In this document: positions 63,820-64,000 of the stretch, in pieces
Numbering within the stretch: the first letter of the stretch is position 1
Layout: each line of letters begins with the position of its first letter
From: Xanthomonas sp. Leaf148
GTDB taxonomy: Bacteria > Pseudomonadota > Gammaproteobacteria > Xanthomonadales > Xanthomonadaceae
NCBI RefSeq assembly: GCF_001423585.1
Contig: NZ_LMOP01000014.1
Coordinates: 1-64,000 of the forward strand
DNA: 64,000 nt
Reading direction: 5' to 3'
The notes under the pieces: generated by a model
Databases searched by the model: none
The model's input: the letters and a program-made list of their open reading frames with translations, nothing else
Told to the model about the DNA's origin: nothing
Position numbers and translations under genes: made by a program

Positions 63820-64000
63820 TTAGCGCATGGCTTCCGCGTCACCCAACATCAACACATCATCCAACTCCGGCCCACCACCCCGGTTGCCGCTGCCCGCAAC
63901 GATGTAGAGATCGTCGCCGACTGCTGCGGCCTGGGTGCCGTGACGCCCTTGCGGGAGTGCGGCCAGCGCTGTCCAGGTGGATTTAGCCGGGTCGTAGGCT
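63820..64000 (-). CDS. Kelch-repeat protein, C-terminal end (partial)
   Basis: Runs off the window edge; the last 60 codons are visible, ending in TAA at 63820. The encoded end reads AYDPAKSTWTALAALPQGRH, then AAAVGDDLYIVAGSGNRGGG and ELDDVLMLGDAEAMR. WTAL..LP..RHG...A.VGD.LYI..G is a kelch blade. Probably a secreted or periplasmic propeller, but only the tail is visible. Confidence 0.75.
   Translation of the reverse strand, partial: AYDPAKSTWTALAALPQGRHGTQAAAVGDDLYIVAGSGNRGGGPELDDVLMLGDAEAMR

Overview
The window is high-GC DNA with the gene content, repeat families and regulatory motifs of a Xanthomonas chromosome (Gammaproteobacteria, Xanthomonadaceae). Pointers are the paired TonB-dependent receptors with a flavin-dependent halogenase, a xylan-utilisation locus carrying LacI-type xyl-box palindromes, and dispersed CTTCTCCC/GGGAGAAG and GTAGGAGCGGCC repeats. 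The species cannot be fixed from the sequence alone.

Layout. 0.2-11.2 kb is mostly housekeeping: mutM, a secreted DUF4380-like protein, opgD, a GAF histidine kinase (minus), tdk (minus), rep, a GNAT acetyltransferase and a DUF4272 protein. 11.6-23.0 kb is the most interesting block. Four overlapping minus-strand genes (MoxR AAA+ ATPase, bpX5-like protein, vWA/propeller protein, large bpX6-like propeller protein) stand back to back with five overlapping plus-strand genes of the STM4015-STM4011 type (LRR protein, ATP-grasp-like, alkaline-phosphatase-superfamily hydrolase, two radical SAM enzymes). This looks like one divergent locus, plausibly an NTP-dependent chaperone plus peptide or small-molecule modification system of unknown function.

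23.0-26.2 kb holds an inverted copied piece of plsB, yceH, an e(P4)-type acid phosphatase lipoprotein, pyrF and a candidate small RNA. 26.2-27.2 kb is an AT-rich island with one small exported protein, preceded by a decayed copy of the halogenase 3' end. 27.2-36.5 kb holds, on the minus strand, a LacI regulator, two paralogous Oar-like TonB receptors and a tryptophan-halogenase-like enzyme. 36.9-42.3 kb has a lipoprotein, plsB, a 129-bp tandem repeat and an MDR oxidoreductase. 42.3-47.9 kb is a patchwork of small genes: YdcH, a BamE-like exported protein, an RraB-family pseudogene and an intact RraB-like gene, YbjQ, a TPR-like exported protein and a lipocalin.

48.4-63.7 kb is the xylan and glucuronoxylan locus. 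Two divergent arms each start with a xyl-box. The minus arm has a TonB receptor, a GPH-family sugar symporter and a GH43 enzyme. The plus arm has a hexuronate MFS transporter, a GH10 xylanase, uxaC, a GH2 enzyme, a second GH10 xylanase and an SMP-30 lactonase-like lipoprotein. Together they would take up xylo-oligosaccharides through the outer membrane, cut them in the periplasm and cytoplasm, and feed glucuronate to UxaC. The window ends in the C-terminus of a kelch-repeat protein on the minus strand.

Small mobile or repeat DNA recurs: a MITE-like element of about 140 bp (11.3 kb, with degenerate copies at 23.0 and 48.3 kb), REP-like hairpins, and two intergenic tandem repeats. No rRNA, tRNA, CRISPR array or complete transposase gene was seen.
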